Notes under the pieces: generated by a model
The model's database searches: none
What the model was told of the DNA's origin: nothing
What the model saw: the letters and a program-made list of their open reading frames with translations, nothing else
Shown: one piece after another, positions 1 through 6,458 of the stretch
How positions within the stretch are numbered: the first letter of the stretch is position 1
Layout: each line of letters begins with the position of its first letter
Assembly (NCBI GenBank): GCA_963977405.1
Contig: CAXBOY010000090.1
Location: 1-12,148 of the forward strand
Reading direction: 5' to 3'
Source: UBA5078 sp963977405
Lineage (GTDB): Bacteria > Pseudomonadota > Gammaproteobacteria > Pseudomonadales > Pseudohongiellaceae
DNA: 12,148 nt
Translations under genes and position numbers: made by a program

Positions 1-1269
1 ATTGGCATGGTGAAGCGCGCACAGAATTCCAAGCCCCCGATTGGGCGCATGGCCGATGTCATCTCCTCCTATTTCGTCCCGGTCGTGATGATCATCGCGG
101 TGGTCAGTGCACTCGTGTGGCTTAACTTCGGACCAGAGCCCACAGTCGCGTTTGCGATTATCTCTGCCACTACCGTATTGATTATCGCCTGTCCCTGCGC
201 ACTGGGCTTAGCAACGCCGATGTCGGTAATGGTCGGCGTGGGCAAGGCCGCCGAGGCCGGCGTGTTGATTCGCAACGGCGAGGCCTTGCAGACCGCGTCC
301 AAGATTACCGCGATGGTATTGGACAAGACAGGCACGATCACGGAAGGGGTTCCGGCTGTGACCGACGTGATTACGACGGGGGACAGAAACGAGGACGAAA
401 TACTACGTCTTGCATCAAGCCTCGAGGCGGGTTCCGAACACCCTCTCGCGCTGGCCATCGTCGAATCCGCACAGAAACGCGACATCAAACAGGCCAAGAT
501 AAGCGGTTTTGACGCTATCTCTGGGCAAGGCGTCAAGGCGACTCTAGATGGCTTGGAATTACTTTTCGGCAACCAAACACTCATGCAGGAAAACGCGGTT
601 GCGATCGATGACTATATCGATAAAGCTCAGGCCCTAGCAACGCAGGCGAAGACGCCGATGTATTTCGCAGTGGATAATAAACTGCAGGCGATTATCGCTG
701 TGGCGGACCCTATTAAGAAAGACTCCATCGCCGCGATCAAGCGCCTGCGACAGCAGGGGATCAAGGTCATTATGTTGACCGGCGACAATCGCGATACGGC
801 TAAGGCAGTGGCTCGCTTAGCGGGCGTGGAAGACTTTTTTGCCGAAGTCCTGCCAGGGCAGAAAGCCGAAAAAATCAAGGAGCTACAAGCACGGGGCGAG
901 ATCGTCGGCATGAGTGGCGATGGCATCAATGATGCCCCTGCGCTCGCACTGGCCAATGTCGGCTTTGCCATCGGCACCGGCACCGATGTCGCCATCGAAA
1001 GCGCCGACGTCACGCTGATGCGTGGTTCCCTGCATGGCCTGGCCGATGCAATTGCCATAAGCAAGGCGACACTGCGCAATATCAAACAGAATTTGTTTGG
1101 CGCCTTTATCTACAACATTGCGGGCGTGCCCATCGCGGCCGGTTTGCTCTACCCCTGGATTGGAGTCCTGCTCAATCCAGTGATCGCTGGCGCAGCGATG
1201 GCCTTCTCGTCTTTGACAGTCGTCAGCAACGCCAATCGATTAAGACTATTTAAAGCGAACACTCATTAA
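1..1269 (+). CDS. copA: Cu(+)-exporting P1B-type ATPase, C-terminal part (5' end outside window)
   Basis: This is an inner-membrane pump that uses ATP to expel Cu(+) from the cytoplasm. The reading frame is open from base 1, and the ATG at base 7 is internal, because the residues there match the A-domain/TM5 junction of CopA proteins. The heavy-metal-binding domain and first membrane helices must lie upstream. Visible in order are the TM6 CPC metal site (bases 190-198), the phosphorylation motif DKTGT (322-336, Asp at 322), the P1B-specific HP dipeptide (439-444), GDN (781-789) and the hinge motif GDGIND (916-933). The last two helices carry YN (1111-1116) and MxxSS (1198-1212). Together with CPC these mark the Cu(+)/Ag(+) subgroup rather than Zn/Cd pumps. 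No frameshift is seen. The cupredoxin 13 bp downstream suggests a copper-resistance operon. Subgroup confidence is high; the symbol is by family. Confidence 0.95.
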   Translation: MGMVKRAQNSKPPIGRMADVISSYFVPVVMIIAVVSALVWLNFGPEPTVAFAIISATTVLIIACPCALGLATPMSVMVGVGKAAEAGVLIRNGEALQTASKITAMVLDKTGTITEGVPAVTDVITTGDRNEDEILRLASSLEAGSEHPLALAIVESAQKRDIKQAKISGFDAISGQGVKATLDGLELLFGNQTLMQENAVAIDDYIDKAQALATQAKTPMYFAVDNKLQAIIAVADPIKKDSIAAIKRLRQQGIKVIMLTGDNRDTAKAVARLAGVEDFFAEVLPGQKAEKIKELQARGEIVGMSGDGINDAPALALANVGFAIGTGTDVAIESADVTLMRGSLHGLADAIAISKATLRNIKQNLFGAFIYNIAGVPIAAGLLYPWIGVLLNPVIAGAAMAFSSLTVVSNANRLRLFKANTH

Positions 1270-1282
1270 AGGGAACTGGATT

Positions 1283-1636
1283 ATGCTGATTATCAATATT
1301 GCCGGCTTGGCCCTAATAGCACTCATCGTGTGGTGGTTCTGGCTCTATAAGCCTAAGGAAGCTGTTCTCACAGACTCCGATATAGTGATCAAAGTGGAAA
1401 ACGGGGTGTACCAACCCTCGCGCCTGAAAATAGCGGCAGATACACCCATGACGCTCTACTTTCAACGAATGGACCCTTCACCCTGCGCCGAAACTGTACA
1501 GTTTCCCGATCTCGAGATCAGCGCAACATTGGCCTTGAATGAGAAGGTCCCCATCGCAATCCCTGCCCTTGCCCCTGGCAAGTACGCCTTTCATTGCCAG
1601 ATGCAAATGTATAAAGGGGAGTTACATGTCGAGTAA
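1283..1636 (+). CDS. Membrane-anchored cupredoxin-domain protein, probable periplasmic copper partner of CopA
   Basis: A 117-residue protein. Residues 2-22 form one hydrophobic helix, probably an uncleaved anchor, which places the rest in the periplasm. The remainder resembles the small cupredoxin family (EfeO/cupredoxin_1 type). It shows a YQPSRLKI strand, an SPCAETVQFPDL segment (Cys68) and a C-terminal PGKYAFHCQMQMYKGEL hairpin (His104, Cys105, Met107, Met109). Likely copper ligands are Cys68, Cys105 and a Met of the last loop. A classical type-1 site would have a His early in the domain, and that is not obvious here, so the site may bind Cu(I) rather than act as a blue electron carrier. 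The start is the ATG at 1283, preceded by an AGGGAA-type ribosome binding site. It lies 13 bp after copA and is surely co-transcribed. A role as copper acceptor or chaperone for the pump is inferred. Confidence 0.85.
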   Translation: MLIINIAGLALIALIVWWFWLYKPKEAVLTDSDIVIKVENGVYQPSRLKIAADTPMTLYFQRMDPSPCAETVQFPDLEISATLALNEKVPIAIPALAPGKYAFHCQMQMYKGELHVE

Positions 1637-1872
1637 CTGAAAAAAAATTGAATAGCACAGACACTCTATATAAAAACCTTGATAGGTATTCACCAAAACA
1701 ATGGTTAGTTTCTAATTACCGGAGAATTCTCATTGGTACTGGCACTACGCTTGCTGCCCACTCAATGAAGTGAATCTCTCACCTAGGAAACGGCTCTAAA
1801 GCGAGTGAATGGACAAATTTTTTAAAACTAGAACCTTACCCTTGATTATTCTTTACGTTAGTCCGCTATTTT
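1637..1872. other. AT-rich gene-poor gap between the copper pair and the integrase
   Basis: This 236-bp gap lies between the 3' ends of the cupredoxin gene (plus strand) and the integrase gene (minus strand). It is clearly richer in A+T than the copper genes. I see no GC-rich hairpin followed by a T-run, so neither gene has a recognisable intrinsic terminator here. It contains a 10-bp palindrome, GAGAATTCTC, near 1722-1731, and a short open stretch described separately. I could not find a duplicated core sequence that would mark an attachment site. Confidence 0.5.
1648..1773 (+). other. Short open frame, possible gene remnant of unknown function
   Basis: Frame 1 is open from a stop at 1612-1614 to TGA at 1771-1773. 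From the TTG at 1648 it would give about 41 residues, including YSPKQWLVSNYRRILIGTG, which reads like real protein. There is no ATG or GTG upstream in this frame and no ribosome binding site, so it is not a convincing intact gene. It could be the tail of a gene broken by an insertion, or chance. I do not recognise the family. Confidence 0.2.
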
Positions 1873-3156
1873 TTACAAGGTGTCCAAATGATCAGCCCAT
1901 ATCTGTAACCATGTACGGCATTCTCGATCATAACTGTGCAAATCGTAAGTTCCTTCTATCCCTTTTCTAGCATGCCCAAGTACAGCCTCTGCGACTTCGC
2001 TCGGGCACTGCAATCTAGAAAGCCCCGTCCTTACAGACCTTCTTAAATCATGAGGCGTCCACGAATCGATATTTAACATTTGTCCTGACTTTCGTAGCAC
2101 CCAGGAATGCTCCGACAAAGATTTCTGAGTCAGATGAAAATTTGAAGACCCGGACCTAAACAGATATTCCCCGTTTTCTGGTTTAATAGAGACTAAATAC
2201 GCTATCGCTTGGCGCGGCAGTTGAATATAGCGCTCCACATCAGTCTTGGACTCACTAATTCGTAAAGTTGAGTTCTTGAAATCTATATCCTTAATCTTGA
2301 TCGCACAAATTTCCCCAGTTCTACATCCTGTCCACAACGTCAATCTTAGAATCGATTTATGCTTTGGGCGAAAAGCAGAATTGGGTAACCAAGCTAAAAA
2401 CTGTGAGAGCTCAACGTCGGAAAGTACTCTCCTTCCTTTATTACTTGTCAATTTAACCTTTGTTTGCCTTAAGCTGGCCTTGGCAAGTAGAGCTGGGTTC
2501 GCAAATGAATCGGAAAACTTTCCATTGCCAATTGCAAATTCATAAGCAGACGAGAATTCACGAAGTACGTTTCCAGCTTGCACTTTAGCTCCTCGCTCAA
2601 TGATTCCATTTACTAAATCGACTACATCTCGTCTTTTAATCTCCATTGCTAGCTTGTCGCCCAACTTCACGACTACATCAGCATAAAGAGTCCGCCTTGT
2701 TTCATTTTGACCTTTCTTCTTTCGAGCTCCTGATATGATCTTCCCGTTTGGAGACCTCCTATCTTCGATGTAATTTTGAAGATAAAACTCTATAAGGCTA
2801 GTTACCGTAAATTGATCGATATTATTGGATTCTCGACTAGCACTCTCTTTCTTTTTTCGTTTCAGATCTTTCAACTCTGTCGCTGGACAAATCCCGTCAC
2901 TTCTTTTGGATTTCAGATCAAGCAAGGTGGCTCTAGCCTCGACTAATGAAATCGAAGGGAAATTCCCTATTTTCACTTGAGTTAGCTTGTTATTTATTGG
3001 ACTTCGATACCTATAGAAGAAAGTCTTCGTACCAGACTTACCTGAGCGAAGATGAAGCCCCCTATACTCTCCTATATCTCTAGTTAAACTGTCATCGGGT
3101 TTCAGATTTTGAATTGTTCTAGTTGTTAGTGGTTTGCTATTCTGCTGAGTTGGCAT
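1873..3156 (-). CDS. P4-type tyrosine recombinase / integrase of a genomic island
   Basis: A 427-residue site-specific recombinase. The N-terminal 85 or so residues are an Arm-binding DUF4102-type domain (TRTIQNLKPDD, then YRGLHLR and a YRYRSP strand). A Lys-rich linker and a core-binding domain follow (about 115-235), then the catalytic domain. The catalytic set is complete: Arg279 (TGCRTGE), Lys304 (SESKTD), His369 and Arg372 (WTPHDLRR), His395 (VLGH) and the nucleophile Tyr404 (GTYD), nine residues after His395 as expected. A longer frame runs up to 3201, but the ATG at 3156 is chosen because a GGAG site lies 7 nt before it. The gene is much richer in A+T than mutS or copA and uses AT-ending codons, so it was probably acquired by transfer. 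It is intact, divergent from mutS and has no excisionase nearby. The copper genes to its left may be island cargo; that is inference. Confidence 0.93.
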   Translation of the reverse strand: MPTQQNSKPLTTRTIQNLKPDDSLTRDIGEYRGLHLRSGKSGTKTFFYRYRSPINNKLTQVKIGNFPSISLVEARATLLDLKSKRSDGICPATELKDLKRKKKESASRESNNIDQFTVTSLIEFYLQNYIEDRRSPNGKIISGARKKKGQNETRRTLYADVVVKLGDKLAMEIKRRDVVDLVNGIIERGAKVQAGNVLREFSSAYEFAIGNGKFSDSFANPALLAKASLRQTKVKLTSNKGRRVLSDVELSQFLAWLPNSAFRPKHKSILRLTLWTGCRTGEICAIKIKDIDFKNSTLRISESKTDVERYIQLPRQAIAYLVSIKPENGEYLFRSGSSNFHLTQKSLSEHSWVLRKSGQMLNIDSWTPHDLRRSVRTGLSRLQCPSEVAEAVLGHARKGIEGTYDLHSYDRECRTWLQIWADHLDTL

Positions 3157-3172
3157 TGTAATGCTCCGATGA
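3157..3172 (-). promoter_or_regulatory. Ribosome binding site that fixes the integrase start
   Basis: On the minus strand CGGAG stands 7 nt before the ATG at 3156. The upstream in-frame start at 3201 has no comparable site, which favours the shorter protein. Confidence 0.6.
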
Positions 3173-3222
3173 ATGAGCAGGCTGAATCTTGGTGAGTTCA
3201 ATTAATATCACCATAACAAATA

Positions 3223-3242
3223 CTACACTTTTTGCTACACTT
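3223..3242. repeat. Direct repeat CTACACTT x2, 12-bp period, upstream of the integrase
   Basis: CTACACTT occurs at 3223-3230 and again at 3235-3242, one helical turn plus about 1.5 bp apart, between the integrase start and mutS. Short direct repeats beside an integrase gene are typical of arm-type binding sites or of sites where the integrase controls its own promoter. Which role applies here, if any, is inference. Confidence 0.45.
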
Positions 3243-3263
3243 ATTTGTAAGATTTAGCGACAT

Positions 3264-3349
3264 CTAATGACACGCGGTGAAATCCAATGAGACTCAATAG
3301 ATTTATAATACCTATAAATATCAACTATATAAATGACACAACCCAATGA
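3264..3349. repeat. Degenerate short repeats (C-Y-AATGA type) reaching the mutS start codon
   Basis: CTAATGA at 3264-3270, CCAATGA at 3284-3290, CTCAATA at 3293-3299 and CCCAATGA at 3342-3349 form a loose series. The last copy contains the mutS ATG. The series lies in the AT-rich DNA between the integrase and mutS and could include the recombination core or accessory sites of the element. The copies are short and imperfect, so chance is possible. Confidence 0.3.
3304..3309 (+). promoter_or_regulatory. Candidate -10 box for mutS
   Basis: A perfect TATAAT stands about 37 bp before the mutS ATG, which would give a leader of about 30 nt. No good -35 is seen 16-19 bp upstream. The surrounding DNA is AT-rich, so such a match is less telling than usual. 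If real, mutS is driven from DNA that looks like part of the inserted element. Confidence 0.3.
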
Positions 3350-5952
3350 ATTCTGAAACTAATTTTTCTCAACACACACCAATGATGCAGCAGTTTCTGC
3401 GCCTCAAGGCACAGCATCCGGACGACCTATTGTTCTATCGGATGGGAGATTTCTACGAGCTGTTCTTCGATGATGCCCGTAAGGCCTCCAAGATTCTCGA
3501 CATTACTCTGACCTCCCGCGGCAAGACCGATGGCAAAGACATTCCCATGTGCGGCATCCCCTTCCATGCGGCGGACCGCTATCTAGCCAAGCTCGTCGAG
3601 GCTGGAGTATCGGTGGCGGTTTGCGAGCAGATCGGCGACCCAGCGACGAGTAAGGGTCCAGTCGAACGAGCAGTAATGAGGGTGATCACGCCGGGTACGC
3701 TGAGTGATGAGGCACTGCTCAACGAGCGCCGCGACAGCATTCTCATGGCCGTAACGGGCATCCATACCGGGGAGCGCGAGAAAGGACACTTCGGATTAGC
3801 TTGGTTGGACATCAGCAGCGGCCGATTCGTCTTGAGTGAGGTGCACTCCTTCGAGGGCATGCTGGCTGAGATCGAGCGAGTACGCCCTGCGGAGATCCTG
3901 CTAAATGAGAGTGTGCAGGCACTAGAGACATTGGAGTCTCGCCAGGGCGCAAGGCGTCGCCCACTCTGGGAGTTCGATCTGGAGAGTAGCCGCCGCAGCC
4001 TTACTCAGCATTTTGGCACCAAAGACTTACAGGGCTTTGGCTGCGACACTCTGACCGTAGCACTAGAGGCGGCCGGTTGCCTATTAGCCTATGCCTGCGA
4101 GACGCAGCGCTCGAAACTACCCCATGTGCAGACTTTGCAGTTAGAACAGCCGAATGATGCTCTGTTATTGGATGCTGCCAGTCGCCGCAATCTGGAGCTC
4201 GACCGCAATCTCTCCGGGGGTACAGACAACACCCTGATGTCAGTGCTAGACAATACGGCCACGGCCATGGGAGGCCGCCTTCTTAGTCGTTGGTTGCATC
4301 GCCCACTGCGAGACCAAGTAACGCTTGAGCTTCGCCAACATGTAGTAGCGACCCTCATCGCACAATACCGCTTCGAACAACTACACCCCCTCCTCCATGA
4401 GATCGGCGACATAGAGCGCATACTTGCGCGGGTCGGCTTGCGCTCTGCTCGTCCACGGGATCTGGCTCGCCTTCGGGACGCTTTGCAAATAATACCGCAG
4501 CTGCACAGCCTACTGGCGCAGATCATAGGCGAGAGCGAGTCGCCGCGTTTGTCGCAATTACAGACCCAGATCAGTGACTACCCCGAGCTCGCACAGTTGT
4601 TAGCAGGCGCGATCATAGACAACCCTCCCGTGGTGATTCGCGAGGGCGGTGTGATCGCCGAGGGTTATGACGAGGAGCTCGACGAGCTACGCAATCTCAG
4701 CAGCAATGCGGGGCAATACCTAATCGACTTAGAGATACAGGAGAAGGCGCGTACTGGCCTTAGCACGCTCAAGGTCGGCTATAACCGCGTGCACGGCTAT
4801 TACATCGAGGTGAGCAAGGGCCAGGCGGGCGAGATGCCGGCCGACTATATTCGTCGTCAGACTCTTAAGAATGCGGAGCGCTTCATTACCCCTGAGCTGA
4901 AGCAGTTCGAAGACAAGGTGCTCAGTGCCAACAGCAAGGCTCTGACCCGTGAGAAAGCACTCTACGAGCAATTGCTTGAAACCATTGCAGAAGACCTTAA
5001 TCCACTACTGCTAAGTGCGGCCGCCTTGGCGGAACTCGACGTCCTGAATAATTTTGCGGAACGTGCGCGCACCTTGGACTTCTGCCAGCCGCAGATCAGT
5101 ACAGAACCGGGCATCCATATCGAGCAGGGCCGGCACCCAGTGGTGGAGCAAGTCAGTGACGCCGTGTTCGTGGCCAACGATGTACGGTTCGACCCAACGC
5201 GGCAGATGTTGATCATCACCGGCCCGAACATGGGCGGTAAGTCCACCTATATGCGCCAGACCGCGTTAATCGTGTTGCTAGCGTTCACGGGTAGCTTCGT
5301 GCCCGCGCGTAGCGCACAGATAGGGCCGATCGACCGCATCTTCACCCGTATCGGTTCATCCGACGATCTCGCAGGTGGCCGCTCGACCTTCATGGTGGAG
5401 ATGACGGAGACCGCCAATATCCTGCACAACGCAACTCAGCAGAGCTTGGTACTAATGGACGAGGTAGGCCGCGGCACCAGCACCTTCGATGGCCTCTCTC
5501 TGGCCTGGGCCAGCGCCGTTTATATAGCAGAAAGACTGCAGGCATACACTCTGTTCGCCACCCACTATTTCGAGCTAACCGCCCTGCCCGAGCAATTTAA
5601 CAGCATCGCCAACGTCCATCTGGATGCCTCGGAACATCAGGACGGCATTGTATTCCTGCACAGCGTCAAAGACGGCCCGGCCAACCAGAGCTATGGCTTA
5701 CAAGTAGCGCAGTTGGCAGGGGTGCCCATGCCGGTAATCAAGCAGGCCCGCAGCAAATTACAGCAGTTAGAACGCGATAGTTTGGCTCAGACGCAAGCCC
5801 CGTTGAGTATCACTAAGCATGCGCCGCAGCAGACCGAACTGTTCGTAGAGGCAGAACACCCAGTATTACTCGAGCTGAAGAGCCTCAATCCAGACGATTT
5901 ATCGGCGCGCCAGGCCCTCGATTTGCTCTATAAGCTCAAACAATGCCTCTGA
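3346..5952 (+). CDS. mutS: DNA mismatch repair ATPase MutS
   Basis: MutS binds base mismatches and small loops as a clamp and, with ATP, recruits MutL. At 868 residues it has the normal full length for a MutS1 protein. The mismatch-reading Phe36-x-Glu38 is in MGDFYELF, at the same numbers as in E. coli. The connector, lever and clamp domains follow without interruption. The ATPase has Walker A GPNMGGKST (626-634), Walker B with Asp705-Glu706 and the conserved His740 (FATHYFEL). Near the C terminus QTELF (829-833) fits a beta-clamp-binding motif, and the final SARQALDLLYKLK segment is the dimer/tetramer helix region. No Shine-Dalgarno sequence precedes the ATG. The first nine codons are AT-rich, unlike the rest, and family conservation starts at HTPMMQQ (residue 10). 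The upstream neighbour is a divergent integrase. Function is certain; how the gene is expressed is not. Confidence 0.98.
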   Translation: MNSETNFSQHTPMMQQFLRLKAQHPDDLLFYRMGDFYELFFDDARKASKILDITLTSRGKTDGKDIPMCGIPFHAADRYLAKLVEAGVSVAVCEQIGDPATSKGPVERAVMRVITPGTLSDEALLNERRDSILMAVTGIHTGEREKGHFGLAWLDISSGRFVLSEVHSFEGMLAEIERVRPAEILLNESVQALETLESRQGARRRPLWEFDLESSRRSLTQHFGTKDLQGFGCDTLTVALEAAGCLLAYACETQRSKLPHVQTLQLEQPNDALLLDAASRRNLELDRNLSGGTDNTLMSVLDNTATAMGGRLLSRWLHRPLRDQVTLELRQHVVATLIAQYRFEQLHPLLHEIGDIERILARVGLRSARPRDLARLRDALQIIPQLHSLLAQIIGESESPRLSQLQTQISDYPELAQLLAGAIIDNPPVVIREGGVIAEGYDEELDELRNLSSNAGQYLIDLEIQEKARTGLSTLKVGYNRVHGYYIEVSKGQAGEMPADYIRRQTLKNAERFITPELKQFEDKVLSANSKALTREKALYEQLLETIAEDLNPLLLSAAALAELDVLNNFAERARTLDFCQPQISTEPGIHIEQGRHPVVEQVSDAVFVANDVRFDPTRQMLIITGPNMGGKSTYMRQTALIVLLAFTGSFVPARSAQIGPIDRIFTRIGSSDDLAGGRSTFMVEMTETANILHNATQQSLVLMDEVGRGTSTFDGLSLAWASAVYIAERLQAYTLFATHYFELTALPEQFNSIANVHLDASEHQDGIVFLHSVKDGPANQSYGLQVAQLAGVPMPVIKQARSKLQQLERDSLAQTQAPLSITKHAPQQTELFVEAEHPVLLELKSLNPDDLSARQALDLLYKLKQCL

Positions 5953-5976
5953 ACGGCGAATTAACTAAGCGATATC

Positions 5977-5992
5977 GGAAAAAGAATTTTCC
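5977..5992. repeat. Perfect 6-bp inverted repeat ahead of fdxA
   Basis: GGAAAA (5977-5982) and TTTTCC (5987-5992) face each other across a 4-nt loop, 25 bp after the mutS stop. It is too AT-rich, and lacks a T-tail, for a good terminator. It overlaps the proposed fdxA -35 box, so it could be an operator. Chance is also possible. Confidence 0.3.
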
Positions 5993-6017
5993 ATGTTCGG
6001 CGCAACCTATTTATAAT
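5988..6017 (+). promoter_or_regulatory. Probable sigma70 promoter of fdxA
   Basis: TTTCCA (5988-5993) and a perfect TATAAT (6012-6017) are separated by 18 bp and lie about 50 bp before the fdxA start. The leader would contain a small hairpin, CCCGA-ctac-TCGGG (6036-6049), followed by the ribosome binding site GGAGAG. The -10 is strong and the -35 matches 4 of 6. Confidence 0.45.
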
Positions 6018-6069
6018 TGCCCCCTTTGAATGACCCCCGACTACTCGGGCCCTGTGAGATGGAGAGATC

Positions 6070-6402
6070 ATGACTTTTGTTGTTGGCGAAAATTGCATCC
6101 TTTGTAAGCACACAGACTGTGTGGAAGTATGCCCCGTGGACTGTTTCTATGAAGGCCCGAATTTCCTAGTCATCCATCCAGACGAGTGTATCGACTGCGC
6201 GCTATGCGAGCCGGAGTGCCCTGTGGATGCGATCTATGCCGAAGACGAGTTGCCGGAGGATCAGCAGCAGTTCTTAGCGCTCAATGCAGAACTGGCGGAG
6301 AAATGGCCCAATATCACTGAGATGAAACCCGCCTTGGAAGATGCCGAGAAGTGGAAGGGTGTGCCCGGCAAGATCGAACATCTGATAAAAGAAGCCGAAT
6401 AG
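6070..6402 (+). CDS. fdxA: Seven-iron ferredoxin FdxA ([3Fe-4S][4Fe-4S])
   Basis: A 110-residue cytoplasmic electron carrier with two iron-sulfur clusters, of the Azotobacter FdI type. The cysteine pattern matches FdI with a one-residue offset for Met1: Cys9, Cys17 and Cys50 for the [3Fe-4S] cluster, and Cys21, Cys40, Cys43 and Cys46 for the [4Fe-4S] cluster. Cys12 and Cys25 are also present, as in FdI. The C-terminal half (ELPEDQQQF... LNAELAEKWPNIT) is the family's usual wrap-around extension. The ATG at 6070 has a GGAGAG site just upstream. Neighbours are mutS upstream in the same direction and rpoS converging from the right, the usual order in pseudomonad-like bacteria. Redox partners cannot be read from the sequence. 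Confidence 0.97.
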   Translation: MTFVVGENCILCKHTDCVEVCPVDCFYEGPNFLVIHPDECIDCALCEPECPVDAIYAEDELPEDQQQFLALNAELAEKWPNITEMKPALEDAEKWKGVPGKIEHLIKEAE

Positions 6403-6416
6403 CCAGCGCTTCGGCT
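6393..6416 (-). terminator. Possible rpoS terminator overlapping the 3' end of fdxA
   Basis: AGCCGAA (6393-6399) and TTCGGCT (6410-6416) form a 7-bp stem. Read on the minus strand it is followed by TCTTTTAT, a reasonable T-rich tail, about 45 bp beyond the rpoS stop. The stem uses the last codons of fdxA, so rpoS transcripts would run antisense over the fdxA end. Confidence 0.45.
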
Positions 6417-6423
6417 ACTCCAT

Positions 6424-6451
6424 GGAGCCTTCTAACCTAGAAGGCTCCTTT
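6424..6451 (+). terminator. Intrinsic terminator of fdxA
   Basis: A perfect 10-bp stem, GGAGCCTTCT (6424-6433) with AGAAGGCTCC (6439-6448), closes a 5-nt loop and is followed by TTTAT. It sits between the convergent stops of fdxA and rpoS. The T-tail exists only in the fdxA direction. Confidence 0.8.
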
Positions 6452-6458
6452 ATAGAAC

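Noticed and set aside
69..1085. Two long minus-strand open frames inside copA (69-584 and 627-1085)
   Set aside because: They run antisense to a clearly coding ATPase and have Ser/Ala/Arg-rich low-complexity translations with no family motif.
2246..2545. Plus-strand 99-residue open frame inside the integrase gene
   Set aside because: It overlaps the catalytic domain of an intact integrase in the opposite direction, with no ribosome binding site or recognisable domain.
1637..3345. Search for a tRNA or duplicated attachment core next to the integrase
   Set aside because: No tRNA-like cloverleaf is visible. The best shared string between the left gap and the mutS start is GAATTCT (7 bp), which is too short to count.
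4089..4526. Minus-strand open frame inside mutS
   Set aside because: It is an Arg/Ser-rich mirror of the mutS codons; mutS itself is intact and conserved here.
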